DNA of 39,998 nt, taken from contig NVWS02000060.1 in the NCBI GenBank assembly GCA_002746295.2, positions 1-39,998 of the forward strand, written 5' to 3'. Positions 1 through 10,007 of the stretch are shown here, piece by piece; the first letter of the stretch is position 1, and the number at the start of each line of letters is the position of its first letter. Under the pieces are notes generated by a model. That model had not been told where the DNA came from. It did not search any database and worked only from the letters and a program-made list of their open reading frames with translations. This DNA comes from Zetaproteobacteria bacterium (GTDB lineage: Bacteria > Pseudomonadota > Zetaproteobacteria > Mariprofundales > Mariprofundaceae). A program made the position numbers and the translations under genes.

Positions 1-549
1 ATCATAGCCATTTTTGGTACCATCTGCATCCATGCTGGTTAAAAGAATTTCACCAGCACCAAAGTCGGACATCTTTTTTGCCCAATCAACAGCATTGATA
101 CCTGTGGGTTTACGACCACCATGCGTAAAACATTCCCAATGGTCATCTACTTTTTTGGCATCCACTGCCACCACAATGGTCGAAGAGCCAAAGCGTTCGG
201 CCGCTTCTTTAACCAATTTAGGATTAAAAATTGCCGCAGTATTGATGGATACTTTATCCGCACCTGCATGAAGCAAACCTTCAATATCTTTGAGTGCTTT
301 CACACCACCGCCCACCGTCAGCGGCATAAATACATGTTCCGCCACTTCGGTGACCATATGATAAAGCGTATCACGGCTTTCATGACTGGCGCGAATATCT
401 AAAAAGGTTAGTTCATCAGCACCTTGTTCATCATATTTAATGGCTGCTTCTACAGGGTCGCCAGCATCAATGATATCAACAAACTGTACGCCCTTGACGA
501 CACGACCATGGGCAACATCAAGGCAGGGAATAATTCGTTTCGATAACAT
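1..549 (-). CDS. hisF: Imidazole glycerol phosphate synthase cyclase subunit HisF (partial, 3' end off window)
   Basis: HisF is the cyclase half of imidazole glycerol phosphate synthase. It uses ammonia passed from HisH to turn PRFAR into IGP and AICAR in histidine synthesis. Translating the minus strand from ATG at 549 gives a typical HisF start ([20 protein letters not shown]), with the catalytic Asp in CLDV, followed by [18 protein letters not shown] and VAVDAKK. These are the expected (beta/alpha)8-barrel phosphate-site and active-site segments. About 183 residues are visible, so roughly the last quarter, including the second catalytic Asp region, lies beyond base 1. The start shares one base with the hisA stop (TAATG), so it is translationally coupled and is the last visible gene of the his operon. 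Confidence 0.96.
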   Translation of the reverse strand, partial: MLSKRIIPCLDVAHGRVVKGVQFVDIIDAGDPVEAAIKYDEQGADELTFLDIRASHESRDTLYHMVTEVAEHVFMPLTVGGGVKALKDIEGLLHAGADKVSINTAAIFNPKLVKEAAERFGSSTIVVAVDAKKVDDHWECFTHGGRKPTGINAVDWAKKMSDFGAGEILLTSMDADGTKNGYD

Positions 550-1283
550 TAGCGTAAAAGCTCCATTGCCTTAGAAAAATCAATAGTTTTTTCATAAATC
601 GCACGCCCTGTAATCGCACCACAAATCCCATCATTCATATATTTGGCACAATCTGTGATATCTGACATCTGCGCCACACCACCCGAAACAATCACAGGAA
701 TGGATACAGCTTTGGCTAAATTGACTGTTTCTTCAATATTTGGTCCTGATAACATGCCATCACGGGCAATATCGGTATAAACAATCGCTGCCACACCATC
801 ATCTTCAAATTGACGCGCCAAATCAACGGCTTTTACATCGGTCACATCATCCCAACCATGCACCGCCACCATGCCAGCCTTCGCATCAATGCCCACACAA
901 ACTTGCTTAGGAAATGCAGCACAAGCTGCTTTGACAATCTTAGGATTAGCAATCGCAATGGAACCTAAAATCACACGATCCACACCCAAATTCAACATGC
1001 TTTCAATCATCGATAAATCACGCAAACCACCACCGAGTTGCACGGGAATGTTCATCACTTTACAAATATCACGAATCGCTTCTTGATTGGCAGGTTTACC
1101 TGCAAAGGCACCATCCAAATCCACCACATGCAAGCGTTTGGCACCCAAGGACTGCCAATATGCAGCCATTTCAGCAGGGTTATCACCGTAATCGGTGGCA
1201 TCATCCATCCGCCCTTGTTTGAGGCGCACACAATGCCCAGATTTTAAATCAATCGCGGGAATCAATTCAAATAATTTAGACAT
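549..1283 (-). CDS. hisA: Phosphoribosylformimino-5-aminoimidazole carboxamide ribotide isomerase HisA
   Basis: HisA isomerises ProFAR to PRFAR, the fourth step of histidine synthesis. The protein opens with [20 protein letters not shown], placing the first catalytic Asp at about residue 12. It continues with [27 protein letters not shown] and [14 protein letters not shown], where the second catalytic Asp lies, and ends with VSGGVA. About 244 residues is normal. Three in-frame ATGs occur at 1295, 1286 and 1283. A GGAA lies 6 bases before the one at 1283, and starting there gives the family-typical [13 protein letters not shown], so I favour 1283. In all cases the start overlaps the end of hisH, as expected for a coupled operon. 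Confidence 0.96.
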   Translation of the reverse strand: MSKLFELIPAIDLKSGHCVRLKQGRMDDATDYGDNPAEMAAYWQSLGAKRLHVVDLDGAFAGKPANQEAIRDICKVMNIPVQLGGGLRDLSMIESMLNLGVDRVILGSIAIANPKIVKAACAAFPKQVCVGIDAKAGMVAVHGWDDVTDVKAVDLARQFEDDGVAAIVYTDIARDGMLSGPNIEETVNLAKAVSIPVIVSGGVAQMSDITDCAKYMNDGICGAITGRAIYEKTIDFSKAMELLR

Positions 1284-1918
1284 CATGGTTTCCATTCCAC
1301 AAAATATTTTAACATCGCCAAGCCTGCTTTTTGTGATTTTTCAGGGTGGAATTGCACTGCCACAATATTTTCACGCCCAATCGCACAAGCAAACGGCCAA
1401 TCACCATAGGATGATGCTGCCAAGATATGTTCTGAATGTTGGGGTACACAATACAGCGAATGAACATAATAAACTTGCTCACCTTGCAAGGGTGCAAGCA
1501 CGGGATGTATGGGGTTTTCTTCTGAGAAAATAACATCATTCCAACCCATGTGCGGAATTTTAAAGCCACGCTCTGGGTGAGATTCTGGAAAAGCTTTGAC
1601 ATCACCTGCAATAAGATTCAAGCCATCATAGCAACCGAACTCATAAGACTTGCTCATCAAGGCTTGCATACCCAAGCAAATGCCAAGAAATGGAACACCT
1701 TGTTGCAGTTGTTCTGTCATAGCGACATCCAAGCCAGTCGATTTCAAAGCCGACATACAATCACGAAAAGCACCGACACCAGGCAACACCATACGATCAT
1801 AATATTTGAGTGAAGCAGCATCGCTCACTAAATCCACATCTGCACCCACTTTTTCCAAAGCCTTCGCGACTGAATGCAAGTTTCCCATGCCATAATCAAT
1901 CAAAGCCAATTTTGTCAT
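1283..1918 (-). CDS. hisH: Imidazole glycerol phosphate synthase glutamine amidotransferase subunit HisH
   Basis: HisH is the class I glutaminase that supplies ammonia through a tunnel to HisF. The 211-residue protein starts LALIDYGMGNLHSV. It has the nucleophile elbow GICLGMQ with Cys81, and the catalytic pair His191 and Glu193 in QFHPEKSQ. The oxyanion segment PGVGAF is at about residues 46-51. Length is normal for the family. The gene lies 3 bases after hisB and its stop overlaps the hisA start region, so it belongs to the same transcript as its partner hisF two genes downstream. No abnormal residues were seen. Confidence 0.96.
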   Translation of the reverse strand: MTKLALIDYGMGNLHSVAKALEKVGADVDLVSDAASLKYYDRMVLPGVGAFRDCMSALKSTGLDVAMTEQLQQGVPFLGICLGMQALMSKSYEFGCYDGLNLIAGDVKAFPESHPERGFKIPHMGWNDVIFSEENPIHPVLAPLQGEQVYYVHSLYCVPQHSEHILAASSYGDWPFACAIGRENIVAVQFHPEKSQKAGLAMLKYFVEWKP

Positions 1919-1921
1919 GAT

Positions 1922-2509
1922 TTATAAAGCACCTTTGGTGGATGGAATGCCTGTTTGACGTACATCCAACTCAAGAGCCATGCGTAAAGCACGACCAAAA
2001 GCTTTGAACACCGTCTCAATAATATGATGGTTGTTTCCACCCCGTAAACAATCAATATGTATGGTGATGCGCCCATGATTACTCACGGCTTGAAAGAACT
2101 CTTTGAACAAATCAATATCAAAACTTCCAACTTTTTCTTTGGGGAAATCAATGTTATACGTCAATCCAGGGCGACCTGAAAAATCCAATACCACCCGTGA
2201 TAACGCCTCATCCAGTGGTATATAGGCATGACCATAGCGCACAATACCCTTCTTATCACCCACAGCTTCACGCAAGGCCTCACCCAAACAAATACCAATA
2301 TCTTCCACGGTATGGTGGTCATCAATATCACGATCACCTTTCGCCTGTAAGCTTAAATCAATCAAACCATGGCGTGAAATTTGCTCCAACATATGATCCA
2401 AAAAGGGAATGGATGAAGACAAGTCTGCTTTGCCTGTACCATCCAAATCAAGACGAAGCTGAATGGATGTTTCTTTGGTAGAACGATCAATACTGGCAGT
2501 ACGACTCAT
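1922..2509 (-). CDS. hisB: Imidazoleglycerol-phosphate dehydratase HisB (monofunctional)
   Basis: This enzyme dehydrates imidazole glycerol phosphate to imidazole acetol phosphate. The 195-residue protein contains only the dehydratase domain; the N-terminal histidinol-phosphatase domain of enterobacterial HisB is absent. Manganese-binding histidine motifs are clear: [24 protein letters not shown] and [19 protein letters not shown]. The monofunctional form implies that a separate histidinol-phosphate phosphatase is encoded elsewhere, since none appears in this window. The start overlaps the hisC stop by 4 bases (ATGA), indicating translational coupling. Confidence 0.96.
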   Translation of the reverse strand: MSRTASIDRSTKETSIQLRLDLDGTGKADLSSSIPFLDHMLEQISRHGLIDLSLQAKGDRDIDDHHTVEDIGICLGEALREAVGDKKGIVRYGHAYIPLDEALSRVVLDFSGRPGLTYNIDFPKEKVGSFDIDLFKEFFQAVSNHGRITIHIDCLRGGNNHHIIETVFKAFGRALRMALELDVRQTGIPSTKGAL

Positions 2510-3540
2510 AACAAAACCTCTCTTAACGCCGTTAGAAAGGCATTATTTTCATCAGGCAAGCCAATCGTCACGCGCAAACATTCTGATAAGAGTCCACCTT
2601 GTGCATGCATATTCTTAATCAAAATATTTTTTTCCTTTAAACCTACAAAGATAGCATCCGCATCTTTGACCCGTAGCAAAATAAAATTGGCTTGCGATGG
2701 AAAAACTTCCACATCATCCATCGCCATCAACGATGCCATCATGCGACTACGTTCGTGACAAATATCCCGTGCTTGCTTAGCAAACACATCATTGTGCTGC
2801 AAAAAGAAACGTGCGGATATTTGGGTCAAACTATTGATATTGTATGGCATGCGTATTTTATTTAAATCTGCAATCACACCCGCATCACCCAAAACATAAC
2901 CCAAACGAAGTCCCGCCCAGCCCATTTTTGAGAAGGTACGCAAAACCATGACACTCGGAGCAATCAAATCGGTATATGTACCTTCCGAAAAGGGAGCATA
3001 GGCTTCATCAATCACCACCAAACCACGAAATTCACGAATAATTTTTTCGACAGTTTCTCTCGACCAAAGGTTACCCGTTGGGTTGTTTGGACATGCAAGA
3101 AAAGCAATCACAGCTTTTTCACGCGCGCACACTTGTAAAAAAGTATTGGCATCCAAAGAAAAATCTTTGTTCAACGGTACGGTTGCAACCGAACGCTTCA
3201 CCCATTGTGACATCAAATTATACATGACAAATGTCGGTGCTGGTGTGACGCAAGTGCCAGGTTCATTGCCAAGTAAAAGCATTTGAATGATTTCATCCGA
3301 GCCATTCCCCAACAATACTTGATTGGCATCTAAACCTTCACGCTGTGCAATCATCTCACGCAAATCATACATATCAGCATCGGGATACCGATTGATTTCT
3401 ACTTGCTTTAATGTATCCAACCATGCTTCTTGCAAGCCACCTGACAAGACAAATGGATTTTCCATCGCATCCAATTTAATCATGCCCGAGGAATCTGGAA
3501 CGTGATATGCCGATAAGGCTCGTATATCTTTACGAATCAT
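2506..3540 (-). CDS. hisC: Histidinol-phosphate aminotransferase HisC
   Basis: HisC is the PLP-dependent enzyme converting imidazole acetol phosphate and glutamate to histidinol phosphate. The 344-residue protein has the fold-type I aminotransferase landmarks: KLDAMENPF near the N terminus, the cofactor-contacting [18 protein letters not shown] at about 150-157, VIDEAYAPF at about 176-184, and the PLP lysine Lys205 in [15 protein letters not shown]. Length is close to the usual 350-360. It overlaps hisB and hisD by 4 bases each. The ENPF and RTFSK context favours HisC over generic aspartate aminotransferases, and the operon position settles it. Confidence 0.96.
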   Translation of the reverse strand: MIRKDIRALSAYHVPDSSGMIKLDAMENPFVLSGGLQEAWLDTLKQVEINRYPDADMYDLREMIAQREGLDANQVLLGNGSDEIIQMLLLGNEPGTCVTPAPTFVMYNLMSQWVKRSVATVPLNKDFSLDANTFLQVCAREKAVIAFLACPNNPTGNLWSRETVEKIIREFRGLVVIDEAYAPFSEGTYTDLIAPSVMVLRTFSKMGWAGLRLGYVLGDAGVIADLNKIRMPYNINSLTQISARFFLQHNDVFAKQARDICHERSRMMASLMAMDDVEVFPSQANFILLRVKDADAIFVGLKEKNILIKNMHAQGGLLSECLRVTIGLPDENNAFLTALREVLL

Positions 3541-4838
3541 GATTCATCCTTCAAACGAAGTTCTAAAGTTAAAGCATGGGCTTGCAAACCTTCACGATGT
3601 GCCAAATGTGCAGCCGCTTTACCAATGTTTTGTACAGCTTGTAGCGTTGCACGAATCACACTGCTGCGTTTTTGAAAATCATAGACACCCAAAGGGCTTG
3701 AAAAACGCGCCGTACGGTTGGTCGGCAACACATGATTCGGGCCAGCCACATAATCACCCAAGGCTTCAGGCACATAATGTCCCATAAAGATGGCACCCGC
3801 ATGACGAATCTTGGGTAACAAGGCTTCAGGATCTGCCACCGCCAATTCCAAATGCTCGGGCGCGATAATATTGACAATGGCTGCCGCTTGTTCCAAATTA
3901 TCAGCTAAAATAAGTGCGCCGTGGTTTTCCACCGATGTACGGGCAATGGCTTGACGCTCCAATACCTGCAAATGTTTCTCAATATGTTCGGCAATATCAT
4001 CCAACAATGCCGCATCCGTCGAAATTAAAATGCTCTGTGCGGCTTCATCATGTTCGGCTTGGGATAAAAAATCTGCGCCCAACCATTCGGGATTGCCGCT
4101 ATCCACAATCATGGCAATTTCAGAAGGTCCTGCAATCATATCAATGCCACATGTGCCAAAGACTTGTTTCTTCGCCGCTGCCACAAATTTATTACCCGGT
4201 CCAACAATTTTATCCACTGCGGGAATCGTATCCGTGCCATAGGCCAAAGCTGCAACAGCCTGCGCGCCACCCACAGCATAACCTTCTTGCACACCTGAAA
4301 TATACGCCGCCGCCAACACCAAATCATTGCGTTCACCTGCGGGTGTCGGCACGACCATGACAATGGTCTCAACCCCTGCGACATGCGCAGGCACAGCATT
4401 CATCAATACCGAGGATGGATAGGCTGCTTTACCACCGGGGACATATAACCCCACCTTATCCAAAGCTGTGATACGCTGCCCCAGAGTCATGCCGACATCA
4501 TCCGTATAATCCCAATCTTTTTGCACTTGATGTTCGTGATAGGCACGAATCCGATCCACTGCCAATTGCAAAGCGGTTCGATCCTCATCCGAGACACGTT
4601 GCCATGCTGCATACATATCATCGCGAGAAATCACCATGTTTTCAGGCGAGCAGTCCCAACCATCAAACTTGGCAGTCAATTCACATAAAGCATCATCACC
4701 ACGCAATTTCACCTGCGTAAGAATATCTGCCACAAGTGCTTGAATATCTGCCCCAGTATCGGTTTCACGAGACAACAATGCATCCAATTGGGTATGAAAA
4801 TCAGACTGATTGGCATCCAGCCGAAGAATGTTAGCCAT
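3537..4838 (-). CDS. hisD: Histidinol dehydrogenase HisD
   Basis: HisD oxidises histidinol to histidine in two NAD-dependent steps at a zinc site. With the start at 4838 the protein is 433 residues. All four zinc ligands are visible: Gln260 and His263 in [10 protein letters not shown], Asp362 in [16 protein letters not shown], and His421 in LQAHALTLE. The general-base pair Glu328-His329 is in APEHLELAV. An in-frame extension to 4895 exists but overlaps hisG. The ATG at 4838 has AGGAG 7 bases upstream and gives a standard-length enzyme, so the shorter form is chosen. It follows hisG after 10 bases and overlaps hisC by 4. Confidence 0.97.
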   Translation of the reverse strand: MANILRLDANQSDFHTQLDALLSRETDTGADIQALVADILTQVKLRGDDALCELTAKFDGWDCSPENMVISRDDMYAAWQRVSDEDRTALQLAVDRIRAYHEHQVQKDWDYTDDVGMTLGQRITALDKVGLYVPGGKAAYPSSVLMNAVPAHVAGVETIVMVVPTPAGERNDLVLAAAYISGVQEGYAVGGAQAVAALAYGTDTIPAVDKIVGPGNKFVAAAKKQVFGTCGIDMIAGPSEIAMIVDSGNPEWLGADFLSQAEHDEAAQSILISTDAALLDDIAEHIEKHLQVLERQAIARTSVENHGALILADNLEQAAAIVNIIAPEHLELAVADPEALLPKIRHAGAIFMGHYVPEALGDYVAGPNHVLPTNRTARFSSPLGVYDFQKRSSVIRATLQAVQNIGKAAAHLAHREGLQAHALTLELRLKDES

Positions 4839-4845
4839 ATATGCG

Positions 4846-4850
4846 CTCCT
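4846..4850 (-). promoter_or_regulatory. Shine-Dalgarno that fixes the hisD start
   Basis: The minus strand reads AGGAG here, 7 bases before the ATG at 4838 and overlapping the hisG stop codon (TAG at 4851-4849). It decides for the 433-residue hisD over the longer in-frame reading from 4895. Confidence 0.8.
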
Positions 4851-5514
4851 AATGTTTAGACTGTTGTGCCACTGCTTCACGCAACTGCTCAACAATCGGG
4901 TGAATCAATGCGCGTTTGGTTGCTGCACTGGCAGGGTTCACAATCAAACGACTGGAAATATCATACAATGTTTTTTCTTCAATCAAACCATTGGCTTTTA
5001 AGGTGCTTCCTGTTTCGACAATATCTACAATACGATCCGCCATACCCACCAAGGGCGCAAGTTCCATACCACCATACAAATGAATGATTTCAGCCTGAAT
5101 ACCCTGAGACAAATAATAGGCTTCTGCCAAAGCATCATATTTCGTCGCCACGCGAATACGACTACCCGCCTGCGGCTCACCTTGCTTCACTGCATCTTTT
5201 AATCCACAAATGCAAACACGGCAACAACCAATATTTAAGTCCAACGGTTCATACACATAAGGGCGGTGTTCCAACAATAAATCACGCCCTGAAATTCCCA
5301 TATCTGCTGCGCCTTGTTCAACATAGGTGCATACATCTGCTGCACGAATAATCAAAAAACGCACCTGAACCCCTTCAATCACAGGACCATCCACCATCAA
5401 TTTTCGTGTGGTTTGCACATCTTCAAGCGGCGTTAAATTAGCATACGCCAATAAGGGTAAGGTTTGTTCCAAAATACGCCCTTTGGATAGAGCAATGGTT
5501 AAAATATCAGACAT
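4849..5514 (-). CDS. hisG: ATP phosphoribosyltransferase HisG, short form
   Basis: HisG catalyses the first committed step of histidine synthesis, ATP plus PRPP to phosphoribosyl-ATP. The 221-residue protein begins [18 protein letters not shown]. It carries [23 protein letters not shown] and the PRPP-binding stretch [16 protein letters not shown]. The family's long form (about 290-300 residues) has a C-terminal regulatory domain that is missing here, so this is the short HisG that normally works with the HisRS-like regulatory subunit HisZ. No hisZ is present in the window. It overlaps murA by 8 bases and heads the his block, in the murA-hisG-hisD order common in proteobacteria. Confidence 0.95.
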   Translation of the reverse strand: MSDILTIALSKGRILEQTLPLLAYANLTPLEDVQTTRKLMVDGPVIEGVQVRFLIIRAADVCTYVEQGAADMGISGRDLLLEHRPYVYEPLDLNIGCCRVCICGLKDAVKQGEPQAGSRIRVATKYDALAEAYYLSQGIQAEIIHLYGGMELAPLVGMADRIVDIVETGSTLKANGLIEEKTLYDISSRLIVNPASAATKRALIHPIVEQLREAVAQQSKH

Positions 5515-6805
5515 GAAAACTATCCACCTGTGGCATCATTGGTTCACGACCACTGCAACGTTCAATACTCGCACCAAGTTTACAAAATTTTTCTTCCAGA
5601 CGTTCGTAACCACGATCAATATGGTAAACGCGTGAAATTTGGGTTTCACCTTCAGCAGCCAAACCCGCCAACACCAAACTTGCTGAGGCTCTTAAATCCG
5701 TTGCCATGACTTGCGCCCCTGAAAGTTTTTCTACGCCATGAACCACAGCCATATGTCCATCCAAATGAATATTCGCACCCATCCGAGCCAATTCTTGCAC
5801 ATGCATAAAACGATTTTCAAAAATGGTCTCACGAATACTGCTACTACCTTCGGATAAACACATGATTGCCATAAATTGAGCTTGTAAATCTGTTGGAAAA
5901 CCAGGGTGAGGCATGGTACTTATATCTACCGCTTGCAAACGCTTGGGTGCAGCACAGCGAATCCAATCACTGCCAGTTTCAACCAAGGCACCTGATGCAC
6001 GAACACGGGCTAAAAAAGCTTCCAAATCGGCAGGATTACAGCCCGTTGCCCTCACATCGCCACCTGTGATTAAAGCTGCAGATAAATAGGTTGCTGCTTC
6101 AATGCGGTCTGGAATCACTGTGATTTCACCACCTGAAAGCGATGCAACACCCTCAATCACAATTTTATGTGTACCATCGCCTTCAATATTGGCTCCCAAA
6201 TCACGCAAAGCCTGTGCAAGGTTAACCACTTCAGGTTCAGCCGCAGCATTTTCAAGAACGGTTTGACCATCCGCAATGGCTGCCGCCATCATCAGGTTTT
6301 CCGTTCCCGTCACAGTGACTTGATCAAACACAATATGTGCACCATGCAAGCCTTTGGGTGCAACAGCCTTAACATTACCATGTTCAACCTTGATTTCCGC
6401 CCCCATGGCTTCGAGTCCTTTCAGATGCATATCAATGGGACGTGCGCCAATCGCACAACCACCTGGCAAACTGACATTGGCATGTCCAAAACGCGCCAAC
6501 AAAGGTCCTAAAACCAAGGATGATGCACGCATGGTTTTCACCAGCTCGTAGGGTGCAACAGGGAGGTTTGCCGTACGCGCATCAATATGTAAACGGGATT
6601 GATCATCAATGGTGACTTCCGCACCCTGATGGGCAATGAGTGTCATCATCGTGGTCACATCTTTAAGGTGTGGAATACGATGATAAACCACAGGGGCATC
6701 GGCTAAAATAGCGACCGCCAACAATGGCAACGCCGCATTTTTTGCACCGCTAATTTCAACTGTACCAGTCAGCGGTTTCCCGCCTTGAATAATGATAGAT
6801 TCCAT
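5507..6805 (-). CDS. murA: UDP-N-acetylglucosamine 1-carboxyvinyltransferase MurA
   Basis: MurA transfers enolpyruvate from PEP to UDP-GlcNAc, the first committed step of peptidoglycan synthesis in the cytoplasm. The sequence has [17 protein letters not shown] at the N terminus, the catalytic and fosfomycin-reactive Cys117 in [18 protein letters not shown], and the inside-out alpha/beta barrel repeats. Length from the ATG at 6805 is 432 residues, close to the usual 420. An in-frame GTG at 6832 would add nine residues. A weak AGGAG overlaps that GTG, so the exact start is uncertain, but homologues begin near [12 protein letters not shown]. It overlaps hisG by 8 bases and lies 53 bases after the upstream kinase stop, so it may share that transcript. 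Confidence 0.95.
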   Translation of the reverse strand: MESIIIQGGKPLTGTVEISGAKNAALPLLAVAILADAPVVYHRIPHLKDVTTMMTLIAHQGAEVTIDDQSRLHIDARTANLPVAPYELVKTMRASSLVLGPLLARFGHANVSLPGGCAIGARPIDMHLKGLEAMGAEIKVEHGNVKAVAPKGLHGAHIVFDQVTVTGTENLMMAAAIADGQTVLENAAAEPEVVNLAQALRDLGANIEGDGTHKIVIEGVASLSGGEITVIPDRIEAATYLSAALITGGDVRATGCNPADLEAFLARVRASGALVETGSDWIRCAAPKRLQAVDISTMPHPGFPTDLQAQFMAIMCLSEGSSSIRETIFENRFMHVQELARMGANIHLDGHMAVVHGVEKLSGAQVMATDLRASASLVLAGLAAEGETQISRVYHIDRGYERLEEKFCKLGASIERCSGREPMMPQVDSFHV

Positions 6806-6858
6806 AAGTCGGCGCACGCTAACGATTGTCACTCCTATTTCAAAAGCAAATCCACGCT

Positions 6859-8808
6859 CTATTTTTCACCCTGCCAATTTTCATCCAATACCGTCGCCAG
6901 CAAATGATTTAAATCTTCGGGATTAAAAGGCTTGCTCACCAACATCGCACGTTCAAACTTACCTGCATCTTCCAAACTCACAGAACGATCATAAGCGGTG
7001 GCAAAAATTACGGGAACATCTGAATTTAAGGCACGAATATAACGCACCGCCGCAGGACCATTCACACGTGGCATCACCATATCCATAATCACCACATCAA
7101 ATGCTTGTTCATCTTTTTCAAAAATATCAATGGCATCTTGACCATCAAATGCAGTCACAACTTCATGCCCCAAATCGTGCAAAAGTTCAGCCGATGTTTC
7201 ACGCACCAAAGGATCATCATCCACCAATAAAATACGCACTTCACGAAAGTCATGTGGGGCTTCAACGCCCCCGAATTCAGTACGCGCACACAAAGGGAAA
7301 TACATATGAATCGTCGTCCCTTGCCCCAATGTTGAATGCACATCAATCACACCATGATGATGACGCATGCAACCCATCACGGTTGCCAAACCCAAGCCAC
7401 TGCCCAACTGTTTGGTGGTAAAAAACGGATCAAACACACGATTAAAATGATCAGGGTGAATCCCCAAACCATTATCACTGATACTCAAATCTGCATATTC
7501 ACCATATTGCAATGCAGGGTAACGCACAATCAGCCCTTCATTTTCACCAACATCCAACATTTTCAATGCAATATGTATCTTTGGGTTCTGAACTGAAACA
7601 GATGCCTCCACCGAATTTTGCACCATGTTCATCATACTTTGCTGCAACAACTCTGGATCACCATGCATAGGGAAGGGGTATTGCTCAAAATCCAAAGAAA
7701 ATTCAATATTTTCAGGCACACTATGTTCAATCAGTTTCACCATTTCTTTCAAAAATGATTGCAAAGGAAAGTTTCGTGCATCAATTTGATCACGACGTGA
7801 AAATGTCATCAATTGTTTGACAATATCGGCCGCATCATAGGCTGATTTTTGTATTTTCTTGAGCCGATCGGGGGTCTTGGGCAAACCCTTGACCTCACGC
7901 GAAGCTAAATAAAGATGCCCCAACATACCTGATAACAAATTATTAAAATCATGGGCAATACCACCGACCAAAGTGGTCAAAGCTTCTTGTTTTTGCGTGT
8001 GTCGGTATTGCTCTTCGAGCAAGATATGCTGGGTAATATCCTCTTGAATGGCGACCGCATGGGTGATATTCCCCTCAGCATTCACAATCGGGGCAATACT
8101 AATATTGGACATAAACAAGCTTCCATCTTTGCGTTGCACTTGCTGTTGACCTTGCCATTTTTTACCCGAACGAATCGTCTCCATGAGCAATTGTTCAAAG
8201 CCAACATCAGCATCTGTCCGTAATTGAGAGTAAACACCTTTTTCCAACGCTTCTTCTTGGCTCCAGCCTGTTTGTTGTACAAAGGTATGGTTCACATATT
8301 GAAATTGAGCACGTTCATTGCAAATCATGATCGCTTCAGCAGCCTGATCCATGGCAGCAATCAATTGTTTGTTTTGTTTTTCCAACACATAACGCTGGGT
8401 CAACTCTTCTTGCAAGCGTCGGTTGCTTGCTTTTTGTATTTTGGCTTGGCGAATTTGATCGGTAAAATCTTGCACCGATAACAACAAGCACCCATCTTCC
8501 AAACAGGTTACGGTGGTTTGCTGCAAACGATAGTCACCATCACCCATTGGGCATGGAAACAAATAGCCATGTATTTGAGGTGAAAAAATAACGGGGGCTT
8601 GCGATTGCTTCACCATCTCCAAGCGTGCTTGAATATGCGGCTTCAAAAACCGAGGAAACAAGGTCGCCAAAGCCTGCCCTTGCATGGTTGCTGTGGTTTG
8701 CCCCAACCAGCCTTCCAAACGACGGTTGCAAAACACCACCTTACCTTCTTCATCCAGCAAACAAACACCTTCATTTAAAGCATTGAGGAGCGTAACATCA
8801 CGTTTCAT
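6859..8808 (-). CDS. Soluble hybrid histidine kinase (PAS-PAS-HisKA-HATPase-REC)
   Basis: The 649-residue protein has no evident transmembrane segment and is probably a cytoplasmic sensor. Domains in order: PAS at about 1-118; PAS with a C-terminal PAC segment at about 145-262; HisKA at about 270-340 with phospho-acceptor His286 in [11 protein letters not shown]; HATPase at about 385-505 with N-box Asn398, [14 protein letters not shown] and GSGLGLATV; and a C-terminal receiver at about 523-645 with Asp530-Asp531-Asp532, phospho-acceptor Asp576 and Lys626. HDFNN is typical of NtrB-like hybrid kinases. The start overlaps the stop of the CheC-like gene by 4 bases (ATGA). The ligand sensed by the PAS domains cannot be read from sequence. 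Confidence 0.93.
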   Translation of the reverse strand: MKRDVTLLNALNEGVCLLDEEGKVVFCNRRLEGWLGQTTATMQGQALATLFPRFLKPHIQARLEMVKQSQAPVIFSPQIHGYLFPCPMGDGDYRLQQTTVTCLEDGCLLLSVQDFTDQIRQAKIQKASNRRLQEELTQRYVLEKQNKQLIAAMDQAAEAIMICNERAQFQYVNHTFVQQTGWSQEEALEKGVYSQLRTDADVGFEQLLMETIRSGKKWQGQQQVQRKDGSLFMSNISIAPIVNAEGNITHAVAIQEDITQHILLEEQYRHTQKQEALTTLVGGIAHDFNNLLSGMLGHLYLASREVKGLPKTPDRLKKIQKSAYDAADIVKQLMTFSRRDQIDARNFPLQSFLKEMVKLIEHSVPENIEFSLDFEQYPFPMHGDPELLQQSMMNMVQNSVEASVSVQNPKIHIALKMLDVGENEGLIVRYPALQYGEYADLSISDNGLGIHPDHFNRVFDPFFTTKQLGSGLGLATVMGCMRHHHGVIDVHSTLGQGTTIHMYFPLCARTEFGGVEAPHDFREVRILLVDDDPLVRETSAELLHDLGHEVVTAFDGQDAIDIFEKDEQAFDVVIMDMVMPRVNGPAAVRYIRALNSDVPVIFATAYDRSVSLEDAGKFERAMLVSKPFNPEDLNHLLATVLDENWQGEK

Positions 8809-9404
8809 GATACCAACTCTCGATCAACATAAGACAATAAACTTTCAAACGAAGAAACATGAAAGAACAATAAAATATCTCCCTGAACCTTGAGTTCATC
8901 AATGGTAAAAGAAGCTTCTGCCAATAAAATTGTCGATGCCTGACCACCCAATGCACACAAGTGATCGACCTTACATTCCAAATAATCGGGTACAGAATAC
9001 TGCAATCCCACATCCAAAAAATTTGCTATCGAACCCATCACAGCATTGATAAGAATATTTCCAATCTCAGTCAGTGTGCCTGATTTCAACGCATCCATTT
9101 CAGATGGATTTTGCGGTTCATCCGTCAATGACGACACCAAGATACTGGCTGCTTCTTGTGGAAAAACCAACACAGCGTTGCCATCAAATTCGCCTCGAAA
9201 ATTCATTTGCACACTCGATAGAGAAGTATCATCATCATAAGCCACATACTCATGTAAATTTTCTTTACGAATCAATTTCACACAAGGCACTTGTAAACGA
9301 ATATGATGTCCAACCATCTCATTCAAGGTTGCAGAAGCACGCCCAACGCCGATATTCATCAATTCGGACAACACATCTTCTTGGTCTAAACTCAGTTGAA
9401 TCAT
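8805..9404 (-). CDS. CheC-family phosphatase-like protein
   Basis: CheC, CheX and FliY proteins dephosphorylate response regulators through D/S-x3-E-x2-N helices. This 199-residue protein shows the first motif exactly: Asp10, Glu14 and Asn17 in EDVLSELMNIGVGRAS. The pseudo-symmetric second motif keeps Glu113 and Asn116 in LTEIGNILINAVMG, but the position four before Glu113 is Gly rather than Ser or Asp. The central block GEFDGNAVLVFP matches the CheC core. It lies between, and overlaps by 4 bases, a CheY-like receiver gene and a hybrid kinase gene, so it probably adjusts the phosphorylation of one of those receivers. No flagellar or chemotaxis genes are nearby. Confidence 0.88.
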   Translation of the reverse strand: MIQLSLDQEDVLSELMNIGVGRASATLNEMVGHHIRLQVPCVKLIRKENLHEYVAYDDDTSLSSVQMNFRGEFDGNAVLVFPQEAASILVSSLTDEPQNPSEMDALKSGTLTEIGNILINAVMGSIANFLDVGLQYSVPDYLECKVDHLCALGGQASTILLAEASFTIDELKVQGDILLFFHVSSFESLLSYVDRELVS

Positions 9405-9766
9405 GTCGCATCGACCAGTGCAACATTCAAAGCAGCCAAGACTTCGTCGGGTTTGGGGGGTTTATTCAAATAAGCGATAGCGCCCAAGCGCATACAACGC
9501 TCACTCACACCTTCCTGAATATCTGCCGTCAATACAACCGTCGGCACATTTAGAGCATGTTCTTGCATGTATTCCAACACTTCAAAGCCATTCATATTCG
9601 GCATAAGCAAGTCTAGGAACAACACATCAGGATTATCTTTAATCAATTTATCAACACATTCCAGACCATCTTTTGCTTGGATAATATCATGCTCTGTGGG
9701 TGAAAGAATACTACAAGTGCGCTTGCGTAAAAAATCTGAATCATCTGTGACCAATATCTTTGACAT
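9401..9766 (-). CDS. Single-domain CheY-like response regulator
   Basis: The 121-residue protein is a stand-alone receiver domain with no output domain. The acidic pair is Asp8-Asp9, the phospho-acceptor is Asp52 in LFLDLLMPNMNG, the switch Thr is Thr80 in VVLTAD, and the conserved Lys is Lys102 in YLNKPPKP. A good ribosome site (AAGGGG) lies 5 bases before the ATG at 9766. It is the first gene of a coupled three-gene unit with a CheC-like protein and a hybrid kinase. The expected role is a phosphorylated messenger that acts by protein contact. The target is unknown and may not be the flagellar motor, since no motor genes are seen. Confidence 0.92.
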   Translation of the reverse strand: MSKILVTDDSDFLRKRTCSILSPTEHDIIQAKDGLECVDKLIKDNPDVLFLDLLMPNMNGFEVLEYMQEHALNVPTVVLTADIQEGVSERCMRLGAIAYLNKPPKPDEVLAALNVALVDAT

Positions 9767-9820
9767 ATTTTCCCCTTACATCGCAACCCATGAAATGACT
9801 TCACTGATGTGACGCAGTTG

Positions 9821-9849
9821 TATATAAGTTCTACATTTTTTGATGTCAC
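9821..9849 (-). promoter_or_regulatory. Candidate sigma-70 promoter for the receiver-CheC-kinase operon
   Basis: On the minus strand GTGACA (9849-9844, five of six matches to TTGACA) is followed after 17 bases by TATATA (9826-9821, four of six matches to TATAAT). This lies about 55 bases before the response-regulator ATG. It is a pattern match only. Confidence 0.45.
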
Positions 9850-9862
9850 CCTATACTTTTCA

Positions 9863-9945
9863 CCCTCACGTGCTTTTATCGAGGATCCAAGATAAATCAT
9901 GCTGCGACTCTGGATTCTCAATACAACCTTTCGGGGATAGCGACA
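9863..9945. repeat. Dispersed palindromic intergenic repeat, diverged copy 1
   Basis: The block shares a 19-base exact match, CGTGCTTTTATCGAGGATC (9869-9887), with the copy at 32961-33031. It also has a degraded version of the second hairpin (GGATTCTCAATAC ... TTTCGGGGATAGCGAC). Its left arm CCCTCA no longer pairs perfectly with CGAGG. Edges are approximate. The rest of the gap 9767-10007 holds the promoter above and no gene. Confidence 0.7.
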
Positions 9946-10007
9946 CATTTAGTCAAGTGCATAACATCCATTGCTTTTAAGCAAGCATGAAAGCAAGACT
10001 CACGCCA

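Noticed and set aside
4839-4895. 19-residue N-terminal extension of hisD
   Set aside because: It overlaps hisG, and AGGAG 7 bases before the ATG at 4838 selects the shorter, family-length protein.
9971-9984. Palindrome TTGCTT-TT-AAGCAA after the M48 protease gene as a terminator
   Set aside because: The loop is only 2 bases and no T run follows in the direction of transcription.
9767-10007. Search for a tRNA or small RNA gene in the longer gaps (also 32831-33119)
   Set aside because: No cloverleaf or tRNA T-arm consensus was seen. The structure present is explained by the palindromic repeat.
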